From an uncultured Sphingomonas sp. (GTDB lineage Bacteria > Pseudomonadota > Alphaproteobacteria > Sphingomonadales > Sphingomonadaceae), in the NCBI GenBank assembly GCA_902806295.1, contig CADCWB010000252.1:1-11562 (forward strand): DNA of 11,562 bases, read 5' to 3'. The notes under the pieces are model-generated. The model was not told the origin of the DNA and made no database searches. It saw only the letters and a list, made by a program, of their open reading frames with translations. The position numbers were made by a program, and so were the translations under genes. Shown here piece by piece: positions 1-7,385 of the stretch (position 1 is its first letter; every line of letters begins with the position of its first letter).

Positions 1-1
1 A

Positions 2-1447
2 GACCATTTTGGCCTGGAGAAGGTCAAGGACCGGATTGTCGAGTACTTGGCGGTGCAGGCCCGCACCAACAAGCTTAAAGGCCCGATCCTTTGCCTGGTC
101 GGACCGCCCGGTGTCGGCAAGACCTCGCTCGGGCGCTCGATCGCCAAGGCGACGGGCCGCGAGTTCGCGCGCCAGTCACTCGGCGGCGTGCGCGACGAGG
201 CTGAAATTCGCGGGCACCGCCGTACTTACATCGGCTCGCTGCCGGGCAAGATCGTGTCGAACCTGAAGAAGGCCGGCACCAGCAACCCGCTGTTCCTGCT
301 GGATGAGATCGACAAGCTGGGCCAGGACTTCCGCGGCGATCCTGCCTCGGCGCTGCTAGAGGTGCTGGACCCGGAGCAGAACAGCAAGTTCCAGGATCAT
401 TATCTGGAGCTCGACTACGACTTGTCGGACGTCATGTTCGTGACCACCGCCAACTCGCTGGACATGCCGCAACCGCTGCTCGACCGGATGGAGATCATCC
501 GCCTGGAAGGCTACACCGAGGACGAGAAGGTCCAGATCGCCCGCCGTCACCTGCTGCCCAAGCAGATGGAGGCGCATGGCCTGAAGAATGGCGAGCTCGA
601 GTTCACCGACGAAGGCCTGCGCGCGATCCTGCGCTACTACACTCGTGAGGCTGGCGTCCGGACCCTGGAGCGGGAGCTCGCCAAGGTGGCTCGCAAGGCG
701 CTCCGGCAGATCCTGGAAGGCAAGACGGAGGGCGTGACCGTCAGGGAGGACAACCTTCAAGACTTCCTGGGTGTCCGCCGCTACCGGTTTGGGGTCAGCG
801 AGGATGAAGACCAGATCGGTGCGGTGACCGGACTTGCCTGGACCGAGGTCGGCGGCGAGCTGCTGACCATCGAGGCGGTGACGGTGCCGGGCAAGGGCCA
901 GATCAAGACCACCGGCAAGCTCGGCGACGTGATGCAGGAATCGATCCAGGCGGCGATGAGCTTCGTCAAGGCGCGGGCCCCGGCCTATGGGGTCAAGCCG
1001 TCGATCTTTCATCGCAAGGACATCCACGTCCACCTACCTGAGGGAGCGGTGCCGAAGGACGGCCCAAGTGCAGGCATCGGCATGGTCACGGCTATCATCT
1101 CGACCTTGAGCGGCGTGCCGGTTCGGCGTGACGTGGCGATGACCGGCGAAGTCACGCTGAGAGGCCGTGTGCTGCCGATCGGCGGGCTTAAGGAGAAGCT
1201 GCTCGCGGCCCTGCGCGGCGGCATCAGCACGGTCCTTATTCCGTCCGAGAACGAAAAGGACATTGCGGAGCTGCCAGCGAACCTTAAGGAAGCGCTGCGG
1301 ATCGTGCCGGTCAGCCACGTCGATGAGGTGCTCGCCGAAGCACTGGCGGGCAAGCTGGTGCCGATCGAGTGGACCGAGGCCGATGAACACGCCGCCGAGC
1401 CGCCGCCGCCGCATGCGGTCCCGGGACAGCCAATCCTGCGGCACTAG
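2..1447 (+). CDS. lon: ATP-dependent Lon protease, C-terminal two thirds (5' partial)
   Basis: This is the AAA+ and protease part of Lon, the soluble cytoplasmic serine protease that unfolds and degrades damaged and short-lived regulatory proteins. The reading frame is open from base 2, so the gene enters from the left edge: 481 residues are visible, against roughly 790–800 for a full Lon. The N-terminal substrate-binding domain and part of the coiled coil are therefore missing only because of the window edge. The Walker A motif GPPGVGKT is at 101–124 and Walker B (LFLLDEID) begins at 290. The catalytic dyad is present: Ser in PKDGPSAGI (codon 1067–1069) and Lys in GGLKEK (codon 1190–1192). 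The tail after the protease domain is short, Pro/Ala/His-rich and probably disordered. An HU gene follows 59 nt downstream, the lon–hupB order known from E. coli and many proteobacteria. The TTG at 47 is internal and not the start. Confidence 0.97.
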   Translation, partial: DHFGLEKVKDRIVEYLAVQARTNKLKGPILCLVGPPGVGKTSLGRSIAKATGREFARQSLGGVRDEAEIRGHRRTYIGSLPGKIVSNLKKAGTSNPLFLLDEIDKLGQDFRGDPASALLEVLDPEQNSKFQDHYLELDYDLSDVMFVTTANSLDMPQPLLDRMEIIRLEGYTEDEKVQIARRHLLPKQMEAHGLKNGELEFTDEGLRAILRYYTREAGVRTLERELAKVARKALRQILEGKTEGVTVREDNLQDFLGVRRYRFGVSEDEDQIGAVTGLAWTEVGGELLTIEAVTVPGKGQIKTTGKLGDVMQESIQAAMSFVKARAPAYGVKPSIFHRKDIHVHLPEGAVPKDGPSAGIGMVTAIISTLSGVPVRRDVAMTGEVTLRGRVLPIGGLKEKLLAALRGGISTVLIPSENEKDIAELPANLKEALRIVPVSHVDEVLAEALAGKLVPIEWTEADEHAAEPPPPHAVPGQPILRH

Positions 1448-1459
1448 GATACAAGGCAG

Positions 1460-1491
1460 GGCAAGGTTGGTTGGGCTAGGCCAGCCTTGCC
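1460..1491 (+). terminator. Strong stem-loop between lon and the HU gene (attenuator, terminator or leader hairpin)
   Basis: An 11-bp stem pairs 1460–1470 (GGCAAGGTTGG) with 1481–1491 (CCAGCCTTGCC), with one G·U wobble and a 10-nt loop. It begins 12 nt after the lon stop codon and ends 15 nt before the HU start. No run of T follows, so a classical intrinsic terminator is not supported. It may instead protect the lon mRNA 3' end or act as a leader element of the HU transcript. The structure is seen; its role is inferred. Confidence 0.45.
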
Positions 1492-1506
1492 GAGTGGAGC
1501 TTATGC

Positions 1507-1779
1507 ATGAACAAGCAGGATTTGATTTCCCAGGTCTCCGATCGCGCGGGCCTCAACCGTAACGACGCGGCGCGGGCGGTGGAGACCATGTTGGAGGTGA
1601 TCACCGGCACCTTGAAGCGGGGCGATGAAGTGCGGCTGGTCGGCTTCGGCAACTTCTCGGTCACCCGGCGCAAGGCTTCCGTCGGACGCAACCCGCGGAC
1701 CGGCGAGCCGTTGCAGATCGCCTCCAGCGCCACGCCAAAATTCCGCGCTGGGAAGGTGCTGAAGGACGCCGTTCAGTAG
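1507..1779 (+). CDS. hupB: HU family DNA-binding protein
   Basis: This is a 90-residue HU-type nucleoid protein, the usual length for the family. HU dimers bind and bend DNA with little sequence preference and help compact the chromosome and support replication, recombination and transcription. The N-terminal helical dimerisation region begins MNKQDLISQV. GFGNF is at residues 46–50, and the DNA-intercalating beta arm carries the conserved RNP at 61–63 within GRNPRTGE. The C-terminal end (PKFRAGKVLKDAV) is typical. The start at 1507 is preceded by GGAG at 1496–1499, seven bases upstream; an ATG at 1503 is out of frame. The gene follows lon by 59 nt, a gap largely filled by a hairpin. IHF subunits are related, but the sequence fits HU better; hupB versus hupA naming rests on the lon linkage. 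Confidence 0.96.
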   Translation: MNKQDLISQVSDRAGLNRNDAARAVETMLEVITGTLKRGDEVRLVGFGNFSVTRRKASVGRNPRTGEPLQIASSATPKFRAGKVLKDAVQ

Positions 1780-1802
1780 ACCCGAGCCGGGGCGAAACAG
1801 GG

Positions 1803-1831
1803 TGGACAGCCTGAGGGCTTGCCTCTATCCG
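1803..1831 (+). promoter_or_regulatory. Possible promoter for tRNA-Val
   Basis: TGGACA at 1803–1808 matches the -35 consensus at five of six positions and is separated by exactly 17 bp from TATCCG at 1826–1831, a weak -10. A start about 7–8 bases further on would leave a short leader before the tRNA at 1849. The -10 is poor, so this is tentative. Confidence 0.3.
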
Positions 1832-1848
1832 CCCCATCCGCGGAGCAT

Positions 1849-1923
1849 GGGCGCGTAGCTCAGTGGTAGAGCACACCCTTCACACGGGTGGGGTCGCAGG
1901 TTCAATCCCTGCCGCGCCCACCA
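1849..1923 (+). tRNA. tRNA-Val (anticodon CAC)
   Basis: The 75-nt sequence folds into a full cloverleaf. The acceptor stem pairs GGGCGCG (1849–1855) with CGCGCCC (1913–1919). The D arm is GCTC/GAGC, the anticodon stem is CACCC/GGGTG (1874–1878 with 1886–1890), and the T arm is GCAGG-TTCAATC-CCTGC. The seven-base anticodon loop TTCACAC puts CAC at 1881–1883, which reads the valine codon GTG, one frequently used in this high-GC genome. The discriminator base is A1920 and CCA is encoded at 1921–1923. The HIT-family gene converges on it, with its stop 14 nt further on. Confidence 0.96.
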
Positions 1924-1937
1924 TGCCCGTCATTCTA

Positions 1938-2390
1938 TTAAGAGCAGCCATGTAGCGGCGAAGGTTGCGTCATTGCAGCGAGGCGTCTCAGCTCGCCGAT
2001 GAGCCCGGCGCTGGCCGGCCGCGTATCCTGCAGGTTGGGCAACCCTGGCCAGCCAGAGTCGCGGAACGATTGGCCCTCGAACTCCCGCTCGCCTTGGTAG
2101 CGCGGGATGACATGGAGATGGACATGGGGGTCCACCATCATCAGCATCAGGTAGTTGATCCGCTCGAAGCTGGTGAGCTCCCGCAGGATGCGCTCGGCCA
2201 GCACCACCATGTCGCGCTGCTCGGCGTAGGCGGCGGGCGGCAGCTCGGCGTAGGATCGCGCCTCCGACAGGGCGCACAGGACCAGTGCACCGAGCGTCGG
2301 CTGCGCGGGCCGGACCAGCAGCGCCCAGTGCTCGCCTTCATGGATGAGAGTGTCGGGGTAGCCGAACTTGCCGAGCGTCTCGTGTGCCAT
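1938..2390 (-). CDS. HIT family protein (histidine-triad nucleotide hydrolase/transferase)
   Basis: This is a 150-residue HIT-superfamily protein. The defining histidine triad HVHLHV is at residues 89–94 (His89, His91, His93) in the context DPHVHLHVIPRY; the second or third histidine is usually the nucleophile that takes the nucleotide alpha-phosphate. Related proteins hydrolyse AMP-lysine, Ap4A or other dinucleotide or phosphoramidate substrates, or act as nucleotidyltransferases; the substrate cannot be read from the sequence. No signal peptide is visible, so it is probably cytoplasmic. The start at 2390 has GAGG eight bases upstream on the minus strand. It lies alone on this strand between two plus-strand tRNA genes, diverging from tRNA-His and converging with tRNA-Val, so it is probably expressed from its own promoter within about 65 bp. 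Confidence 0.9.
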   Translation of the reverse strand: MAHETLGKFGYPDTLIHEGEHWALLVRPAQPTLGALVLCALSEARSYAELPPAAYAEQRDMVVLAERILRELTSFERINYLMLMMVDPHVHLHVIPRYQGEREFEGQSFRDSGWPGLPNLQDTRPASAGLIGELRRLAAMTQPSPLHGCS

Positions 2391-2456
2391 GCCGCCTCGC
2401 TTGCTTATCGCCGTCGCCGACCTTAAGGGACGCGCGCGCCCTCACCAAGGGCTCAT

Positions 2457-2534
2457 GGCGATCGTAGCTCAGTTGGTTAGAGCATCGGTTTGTGGTACCG
2501 AGGGTCGCGGGTTCAAGTCCCGTCGGTCGCCCCA
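2457..2534 (+). tRNA. tRNA-His (anticodon GTG)
   Basis: The sequence folds as a complete tRNA. The acceptor stem pairs GCGATCG (2458–2464) with CGGTCGC (2524–2530), including one G·T pair. An encoded extra G at 2457 opposes the discriminator C2531, the identity mark of bacterial tRNA-His. The D arm is GCTC/GAGC, and the anticodon stem is TCGGT/ACCGA around loop TTGTGGT, with GTG at 2492–2494. The T arm is GCGGG-TTCAAGT-CCCGT (its outermost pair is G·T). CCA is encoded at 2532–2534. The following dehydrogenase gene starts only 29 nt downstream. Confidence 0.97.
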
Positions 2535-2563
2535 TCTTTCCCCTGATCAGACCGGAACACTTG

Positions 2564-3613
2564 ATGGCCACTTCCTGGGACCTGCCCGACTTCGACGCGC
2601 ACGAAGAAGTCCACTTCATCACCGACGCCCAGAGCGGGCTCAAGGCCATCATTGCCATGCACTCCACCCACTTGGGGCCGGCGGCCGGTGGGTGCCGCTT
2701 CTGGCACTATGCCAGGGACGATGATGCCCTGACTGACGCCCTGCGCCTCTCGCGCGGGATGAGCTACAAAAACGCGATGGCGGGGCTTCCCCTGGGTGGC
2801 GGCAAGGCGGTGATCCTGGCCCAGCCGGACAAGCGCAAGACGCCGCAGATGCTGGCTGCCTTCGGTCGTGCGGTGAACGGTCTCGCGGGCCGCTATGTGA
2901 CGGCGGAGGACGTCGGCATCAACGTGTCGGACATGATCGAGGTCAGTCGCCAGACCAGCTTCGTTGCCGGGCTGCCGGTCGGCGAGGGCGCGGTCGGCGG
3001 CGATCCCGGTCCGCATACTTCGCTGGGCGTGTTTCTGGGCATCAAGGCGGCGGTGCGTCGCGCGCTCGGCAAGGATAACCTGGAAGGCCTGCACATCGCG
3101 CTGCAGGGCGCCGGCAGCGTGGCGAGCGGCGTTGCCATGCACGCGGCTGCCGAAGGCGCGCGACTGTCGATCGCCGACGTCAACCAGGAGCGGGTTGCCG
3201 CGCTGGCCGAGGCGACTGGCGGGGCGATTGTTGATCCGGCCGAAATCATGAGCCTGGAGGCGGACGTGCTCAGCCCCAACGCACTGGGTGCGATCCTGAC
3301 GGAGCAGTCGATCGCCGCCCTTAACGTGCCGATCGTCGCCGGCGGTGCGAACAACCAGCTCGCCACGCCCCAGGACGGCCAGCGGCTGGTCGAGCGTGGG
3401 ATCCTGTACGCGCCCGATTACGTCATCAACGCGGGCGGCATCATCAACGTGTCGACCGAGTATGTGAAGGATGGCGACGCCAGCGTGGTCCGGGGTCGCA
3501 TCGAGGCCATCCCAAACCGCTTGGAGACGATCTGGTCCGAGAGCGCCGCGAGCGGGCGCGACCCGGCAGCCGTGGCCGACGCCATGGCGCAGCAGCTGAT
3601 CGGGCGCGGGTAG
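2564..3613 (+). CDS. Leucine dehydrogenase-type Glu/Leu/Phe/Val dehydrogenase
   Basis: This NAD-dependent amino-acid dehydrogenase is 349 residues long, close to leucine dehydrogenases (about 360) and shorter than glutamate dehydrogenases. The family reversibly deaminates branched-chain or aromatic amino acids to 2-oxo acids and ammonia in the cytoplasm. The substrate-side domain shows AGGCR (residues 41–45), Lys69 in MSYKNA and catalytic Lys81 in LPLGGGKAV; Asp116 in TAEDVGIN matches the catalytic aspartate. The Rossmann motif QGAGSVASG is at about 181–189, followed by an acidic residue in IADVN, which fits NAD rather than NADP. ATG 2564 is preferred: the same frame is open upstream, but a start there would lie inside tRNA-His, and conserved sequence begins just after 2564. 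There is no convincing Shine–Dalgarno sequence. It is probably part of branched-chain amino-acid catabolism; the exact substrate is uncertain. Confidence 0.9.
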   Translation: MATSWDLPDFDAHEEVHFITDAQSGLKAIIAMHSTHLGPAAGGCRFWHYARDDDALTDALRLSRGMSYKNAMAGLPLGGGKAVILAQPDKRKTPQMLAAFGRAVNGLAGRYVTAEDVGINVSDMIEVSRQTSFVAGLPVGEGAVGGDPGPHTSLGVFLGIKAAVRRALGKDNLEGLHIALQGAGSVASGVAMHAAAEGARLSIADVNQERVAALAEATGGAIVDPAEIMSLEADVLSPNALGAILTEQSIAALNVPIVAGGANNQLATPQDGQRLVERGILYAPDYVINAGGIINVSTEYVKDGDASVVRGRIEAIPNRLETIWSESAASGRDPAAVADAMAQQLIGRG

Positions 3614-3654
3614 TTCCAAAAGGGCGGTGAAGCCACTAGATAGCCGCCGCATCC

Positions 3655-4371
3655 ATGCACCGCTTCGCCAACCCCGCCCGGTTCCTGCGCATCGCTCGCC
3701 CAGCCACCGGCTGGTTGCTGGCGCTAGGGCTCCTATTGATCGCTGCCGGCGTGCTGGGCGGCCTGTTCGTGACCCCGCCCGACTATCTGCAGGGTGAGAC
3801 GGTCCGCATCCTGTACATCCATGTGCCGACGGCCTGGCTGGGGATGAGCGGTTGGTCCGGGATCGCGATCGCCAGCCTGTTCACCATCGTCTGGCGCCAT
3901 CCGCTGGCAGGGGTCGCCGCCCGCGCGATCGCCCCGGTGGGTGCGCTGTTCGCGTTCCTGTGTCTCGCGACCGGTTCGATCTGGGGTCGCCCCACTTGGG
4001 GTACCTGGTGGGAGTGGGATGGGCGTCTGACCTCCATGCTGGTGCTGTTCTTCCTGTACCTCGGCTACATCGCGCTAGCAGCGGCGGACAAGGAGCGCGG
4101 TCCGGACGGGCGGGTCGCCGCCATCTTCGGCCTGGTCGGAGCGGTCAACCTGCCGATCATCCACTTCTCCGTGAAATGGTGGCGCACCTTGCACCAGGGT
4201 GAGAGCATCGAGCTGACCGGATCGTCGGTCGCGCCGGAATTGCTGTGGCCCTTGCCGCTCACCCTGGTCGGCTTTTCCGCCCTATTCGGCGCGCTGGTGC
4301 TGATCCGCATGCGGACCGAGCTCGCCGAGACCAAGGCCGAGGCACGGCTGAAGCGGATGGTGACGCAATGA
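3655..4371 (+). CDS. ccmC: Cytochrome c maturation haem-handling protein CcmC
   Basis: CcmC is the inner-membrane protein that presents haem to the chaperone CcmE in System I cytochrome c maturation. The 238-residue product (E. coli CcmC is about 245) has several hydrophobic segments and the family signature tryptophan-rich WWD loop WGRPTWGTWWEWDGRLTS at residues 110–127. The two expected periplasmic haem-ligand histidines are present, His56 in YIHVPTAW and His170 in IIHFSVKWW. An in-frame TAG at 3637 means ATG 3655 is the first usable start, although no clear Shine–Dalgarno sequence precedes it. It lies 41 nt after the leucine-type dehydrogenase gene and overlaps ccmD by 4 nt. The ABC transporter genes ccmA and ccmB, which commonly precede ccmC, are not upstream here. 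Confidence 0.96.
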   Translation: MHRFANPARFLRIARPATGWLLALGLLLIAAGVLGGLFVTPPDYLQGETVRILYIHVPTAWLGMSGWSGIAIASLFTIVWRHPLAGVAARAIAPVGALFAFLCLATGSIWGRPTWGTWWEWDGRLTSMLVLFFLYLGYIALAAADKERGPDGRVAAIFGLVGAVNLPIIHFSVKWWRTLHQGESIELTGSSVAPELLWPLPLTLVGFSALFGALVLIRMRTELAETKAEARLKRMVTQ

Positions 4372-4499
4372 ACCAGTGGTCGTTCGTGATTGCCGCCTAT
4401 GCGGTGACTTTGGGCGGCACCGGCGGCATGCTGGCTTGGGCTTGGTTGGCCTTGCGCCGGGCGGAAGCGCGAGCCGAGCGGCTGAGCGAGCGTCGATGA
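4368..4499 (+). CDS. ccmD: Haem exporter accessory protein CcmD
   Basis: This tiny 43-residue membrane protein is recognised from position and architecture. One hydrophobic segment (about residues 6–28) is followed by a strongly basic, arginine-rich cytoplasmic tail ending AERLSERR. CcmD is known to associate with CcmC and CcmE and to be needed for release of haem-loaded CcmE from the CcmABC complex. The start is set by the ATGA overlap with the ccmC stop (4368–4371), and its own stop overlaps the ccmE start in the same way (4496–4499). CcmD proteins are poorly conserved in sequence, so synteny carries much of the assignment. Confidence 0.9.
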   Translation: MNQWSFVIAAYAVTLGGTGGMLAWAWLALRRAEARAERLSERR

Positions 4500-4945
4500 G
4501 GGCTGCTGCCAAGCACCAGCGTCTGGTGCTCGTTCTGCTGGGGCTCGCCGCGCTGATCGGCGCGGTGCTGCTGGCCATGTGGGGTCTGGCCGATCGCGCC
4601 GCCTACTTTCGCACGCCGCAGGACATCGCCGCCGGGCGCGTGCCGGCCGGTGAGCCGATCCGCCTTGGCGGCATGGTCCAGGCGGGCTCCATTGCCCGGC
4701 AACCGGACGGCGTCAGTGTCGCGTTCGTGGTCACCGACGGACCCGCCAGCGTGCCGGTCCGCTATCGTGGCATTGTGCCCGACCTGTTCAAGGAGAATAG
4801 CGGGGTAGTGGCGGAGGGCCGCTTGAGCCCCGCCGGCCTGTTCGTCGCCGACACCATCCTCGCCAAGCATGACGAGCGCTACATGCCGCCGCAGCTCGGC
4901 AATCAGGCAGCCGAGGTCAGGACCAAAGACACGGTGGAGCGATGA
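4496..4945 (+). CDS. ccmE: Periplasmic haem chaperone CcmE
   Basis: CcmE covalently binds haem in the periplasm and passes it to the CcmF/H ligase. The 149-residue protein has a short basic N-terminus, one membrane anchor (about residues 9–30) and an OB-fold beta-barrel domain (RLGGMVQAGSI, VAFVVTDG, VPVRYRGIVPDLF). The covalent haem-binding His125 and the Tyr129 ligand lie in AKHDERYMPP (residues 123–132), exactly the family motif HxxxY. This is therefore the common histidine form and not the CXXXY variant of some archaea and bacteria. ATG 4496 forms an ATGA overlap with the ccmD stop. An earlier in-frame start would extend the protein into ccmD and remove the membrane-anchor layout. The gene overlaps ccmF by 4 nt. 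Confidence 0.97.
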   Translation: MRAAAKHQRLVLVLLGLAALIGAVLLAMWGLADRAAYFRTPQDIAAGRVPAGEPIRLGGMVQAGSIARQPDGVSVAFVVTDGPASVPVRYRGIVPDLFKENSGVVAEGRLSPAGLFVADTILAKHDERYMPPQLGNQAAEVRTKDTVER

Positions 4946-6858
4946 TTGCCGAGATCGGGCTCGCCGCCTTGTCGCTGGCTGCGGCGCTGGCCTTGCTACA
5001 ATTTGCCGTCTCGCTGGCCGGTGGCCGGCTGGGCGAAGTTCGCGCATTGGTCGTTCCGGTCGCCGTCGCCCAAGGAGCGCTGACGCTATTCGCGTTCGCG
5101 ATGCTGATCTGGCTATTCCTGCGCACCGACCTATCGGTCCGGCTCGTCGCGGCCAACAGCCACTCGCTCAAACCCTGGTTCTACAAGGTTGCGGGGACGT
5201 GGGGCAATCATGAAGGCTCCATGCTGCTGTGGGTAACGGTGCTGGCCGTGGCCGGAGCGGCCTTGGCGTTGTTCGAGCGGCGGCTGCCCGACAAGGCGCT
5301 GCAAGCAACTTTGGGCGCCCAGGCCGCGCTGGCGCTCGGCTTCTTTGCCTTCCTGCTCCTCGCATCGAACCCGTTTGCCCGGCTATACCCCGTTCCGCCG
5401 GAGGGGCAGGGGCTCAATCCCTTGCTGCAGGACCCGGGCTTGGCCTTCCACCCGCCGACCCTTTACCTCGGCTATGTTGGCCTGTCCGTTGCGTTCAGCC
5501 TGGCGGTCGGAGCATTAGTCACTCGCGACGTCGGCCCGGCGCTTGCCCGCGCAATGCGGCCGTGGGTGCTCGGCGCCTGGGTGCTGCTGACGATCGGCAT
5601 CACGGCCGGCAGCTATTGGGCTTACTACGAGCTCGGCTGGGGCGGCTGGTGGTTCTGGGACCCGGTAGAGAACGCCTCGCTGATGCCATGGCTGGCTGCG
5701 ACCGCGCTGCTTCACTCGATCAACGTGCTAGCCGCGCGTGGAGGCCTGCGGGCGTGGACGATCATGCTCGCCGTGGTCGCGTTCAGCATGTCGATGGTCG
5801 GCACCTTTCTAGTCCGCTCGGGCATCCTCACCTCCGTTCACAGCTTCGCCGTGGATCCGGAACGGGGAACCTTCATCCTGGCCTTGCTGACGATCTACAT
5901 CGGCGGCGCGCTAGCGCTGTTCGCCTGGCGGGTCGGCAGCGTGCGGGAAGGGGCGCGGTTCGACTTGGTCAGTCGCGAGGGAGCACTGGTCGCCAACAAC
6001 CTGATCTTGAGCGTGATCCTGGGCACCGTGTTCGTTGGCACGCTCTATCCGTTGTTCGTCGAGGCCGCGACCGGCGACAAGATCTCGGTTGGCCCGCCTT
6101 ACTTCAACGCGGTCACCGGACCGCTGACGCTGGCGCTCGCGTTGTTGCTGTTCCTGGGGCCCCTCCTGAACTGGCGGCGTGACGATCGTCCCAATCTGCG
6201 CCGCATCGCGTTGCCACTGCTCGTCAGCATGCTCGTCTTTGCCGGTAGCTTCCTGTTCGGAGCTATGAGCCCGCTCGCTCGACTCGGGCTGGCGGTTGCT
6301 GCCGGGCTGACAGTGGCTAGCATCATGCCGTTGGTCGGCCGGAACTTGCGGCGGACGCCACTTGCCAGCTGGGGCATGGTGATCAGCCACCTCGGCGTCG
6401 CGGTCGCCATTGCGGGAGCCGCTTCCGACACAGCGTTCACCCGTGAAACGCTGGCTGCCGCCCGCCCCGGCGAGACGCTGACGGTCGGTCCCTGGACCGT
6501 CCGCTTCAACGGCGTCGACCCGGTCGCCGGACCGAATTGGACGGCCGTGGAGGGACACCTCACCGCGACGCGTGGCGGGACTGCCCTGCGCCTCGACCCG
6601 CAGAGCCGCACTTTCTCCGATCCGCCGACCGAGACCAATGAAGCTGCGATCGATACCGTGTGGGACGGGCAGCTCTACACCGTGCTCGGGCGACAGGAGC
6701 CGGGTGGCCGCTGGCAGCTGCGGCTGTGGTGGAAGCCGATGGTGACGCTGCTGTGGCTCGGCGGTGCGCTGATCGCCCTGGGCGGCTTGCTGGCGCTGAT
6801 CGGGCGAGTGCTCCGCGACCGCCGGCAGCGAATGCGAGCGCGGGAGGCGTTCGCATGA
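4942..6858 (+). CDS. ccmF: Cytochrome c haem lyase subunit CcmF
   Basis: CcmF is the large integral membrane core of the System I haem ligase: it takes haem from CcmE, reduces it, and joins it to the CXXCH thiols of apocytochromes c. The 638-residue protein is of normal length and contains many hydrophobic segments. The WWD signature WGGWWFWDPVEN is at residues 233–244. Histidines that match the conserved CcmF haem ligands are seen at His170 (FHPPTLYLGY), His258 (LLHSIN), His300 (SVHSF) and His483 (ISHLGVAV). A periplasmic soluble region lies near residues 495–590, before the last hydrophobic segment and a basic C-terminus. Its ATG overlaps the ccmE stop and its TGA overlaps the ccmG start, which suggests translational coupling through the cluster. 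Confidence 0.97.
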   Translation: MIAEIGLAALSLAAALALLQFAVSLAGGRLGEVRALVVPVAVAQGALTLFAFAMLIWLFLRTDLSVRLVAANSHSLKPWFYKVAGTWGNHEGSMLLWVTVLAVAGAALALFERRLPDKALQATLGAQAALALGFFAFLLLASNPFARLYPVPPEGQGLNPLLQDPGLAFHPPTLYLGYVGLSVAFSLAVGALVTRDVGPALARAMRPWVLGAWVLLTIGITAGSYWAYYELGWGGWWFWDPVENASLMPWLAATALLHSINVLAARGGLRAWTIMLAVVAFSMSMVGTFLVRSGILTSVHSFAVDPERGTFILALLTIYIGGALALFAWRVGSVREGARFDLVSREGALVANNLILSVILGTVFVGTLYPLFVEAATGDKISVGPPYFNAVTGPLTLALALLLFLGPLLNWRRDDRPNLRRIALPLLVSMLVFAGSFLFGAMSPLARLGLAVAAGLTVASIMPLVGRNLRRTPLASWGMVISHLGVAVAIAGAASDTAFTRETLAAARPGETLTVGPWTVRFNGVDPVAGPNWTAVEGHLTATRGGTALRLDPQSRTFSDPPTETNEAAIDTVWDGQLYTVLGRQEPGGRWQLRLWWKPMVTLLWLGGALIALGGLLALIGRVLRDRRQRMRAREAFA

Positions 6859-7385
6859 AGCCTAAACTGTGGCTCGCGATACCATTGATTGTGTTAGCCT
6901 TTTTCCTGGCGGCCGTGGGCTGGCGGCTGTCGAGTCCGCCGAACCCCACGGTCAAGTCACGGCTAATCGGCCAACCCTTGCCTGAGTTTGCGTTGGCGGC
7001 AGCGGTGCCCGGTAAACCGGCACTCACCTCTGCCGACCTCAAGGCCGGCGAGCCGCGCTTGCTCAACCTGTTCGCCAGCTGGTGCGTGCCATGCATTGCC
7101 GAGGCGCCGGTGCTGGTCGATCTGCGGCGCCGCGGCGTGGTCATCGATGCCATCGCCATTCGCGATGGGCCGGCCGACATCGCTCGATTCCTCGCCGACC
7201 ATGGCGATCCGTTCGCTCGGATCGGCACCGACCCGCAGAGCCAAGTGCAGATGGCGCTGGGCTCATCCGGCGTGCCGGAAAGCTTCATCGTCGATGGCCG
7301 GGGCGTCATCCGCTATCAGCATATCGGCCCGGTCATGCCGCAGGACGTGCCGACCATCCTGGCCCAATGGGAGCAGGCCAAGTGA
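6855..7385 (+). CDS. ccmG: Thiol:disulfide oxidoreductase CcmG (DsbE family)
   Basis: This 176-residue membrane-anchored thioredoxin-fold protein keeps the cysteines of apocytochrome c reduced before haem attachment. It has an N-terminal anchor (about residues 4–23) and a periplasmic thioredoxin domain with the active site WCVPC (Cys77 and Cys80) inside LFASWCVPC. GVPESFIVD supplies the cis-proline segment, and GVIRYQHIGP follows, all typical of CcmG/DsbE. The start at 6855 is within the ATGA overlap with the ccmF stop; longer readings would run inside ccmF in another frame. The stop at 7383–7385 overlaps the GTG start of ccmH. An electron source such as CcdA/DsbD is not encoded in this window. 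Confidence 0.96.
   Translation: MKPKLWLAIPLIVLAFFLAAVGWRLSSPPNPTVKSRLIGQPLPEFALAAAVPGKPALTSADLKAGEPRLLNLFASWCVPCIAEAPVLVDLRRRGVVIDAIAIRDGPADIARFLADHGDPFARIGTDPQSQVQMALGSSGVPESFIVDGRGVIRYQHIGPVMPQDVPTILAQWEQAK

Noticed and set aside
2401..2429. Possible tRNA-His promoter (TTGCTT, 17 bp, TAAGGG)
   Set aside because: Both hexamers match the consensus poorly, so spacing alone is not enough support.
2427..2441. CGCGCGCG run between the HIT-family gene and tRNA-His
   Set aside because: A short alternating stretch is unremarkable in high-GC DNA, and the surrounding palindrome is imperfect with no room for a stable loop.
1849..2534. Two tRNA genes flanking a gene, as a possible integration site or island
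   Set aside because: No integrase, no repeated tRNA 3' end, and no composition shift. The HIT-family gene between them looks like a normal core gene.
3624..3649. Short inverted repeat GGCGG/CCGCC before ccmC as a terminator
   Set aside because: Only five pairs around a long loop and no T tract; expected by chance at this GC content.
2513..3652. Long open frame (379 codons) on the minus strand opposite the dehydrogenase gene
   Set aside because: The plus-strand frame has clear catalytic and Rossmann motifs. The antisense product is low-complexity His/Arg/Asp-rich, as expected from high-GC codon bias read backwards.
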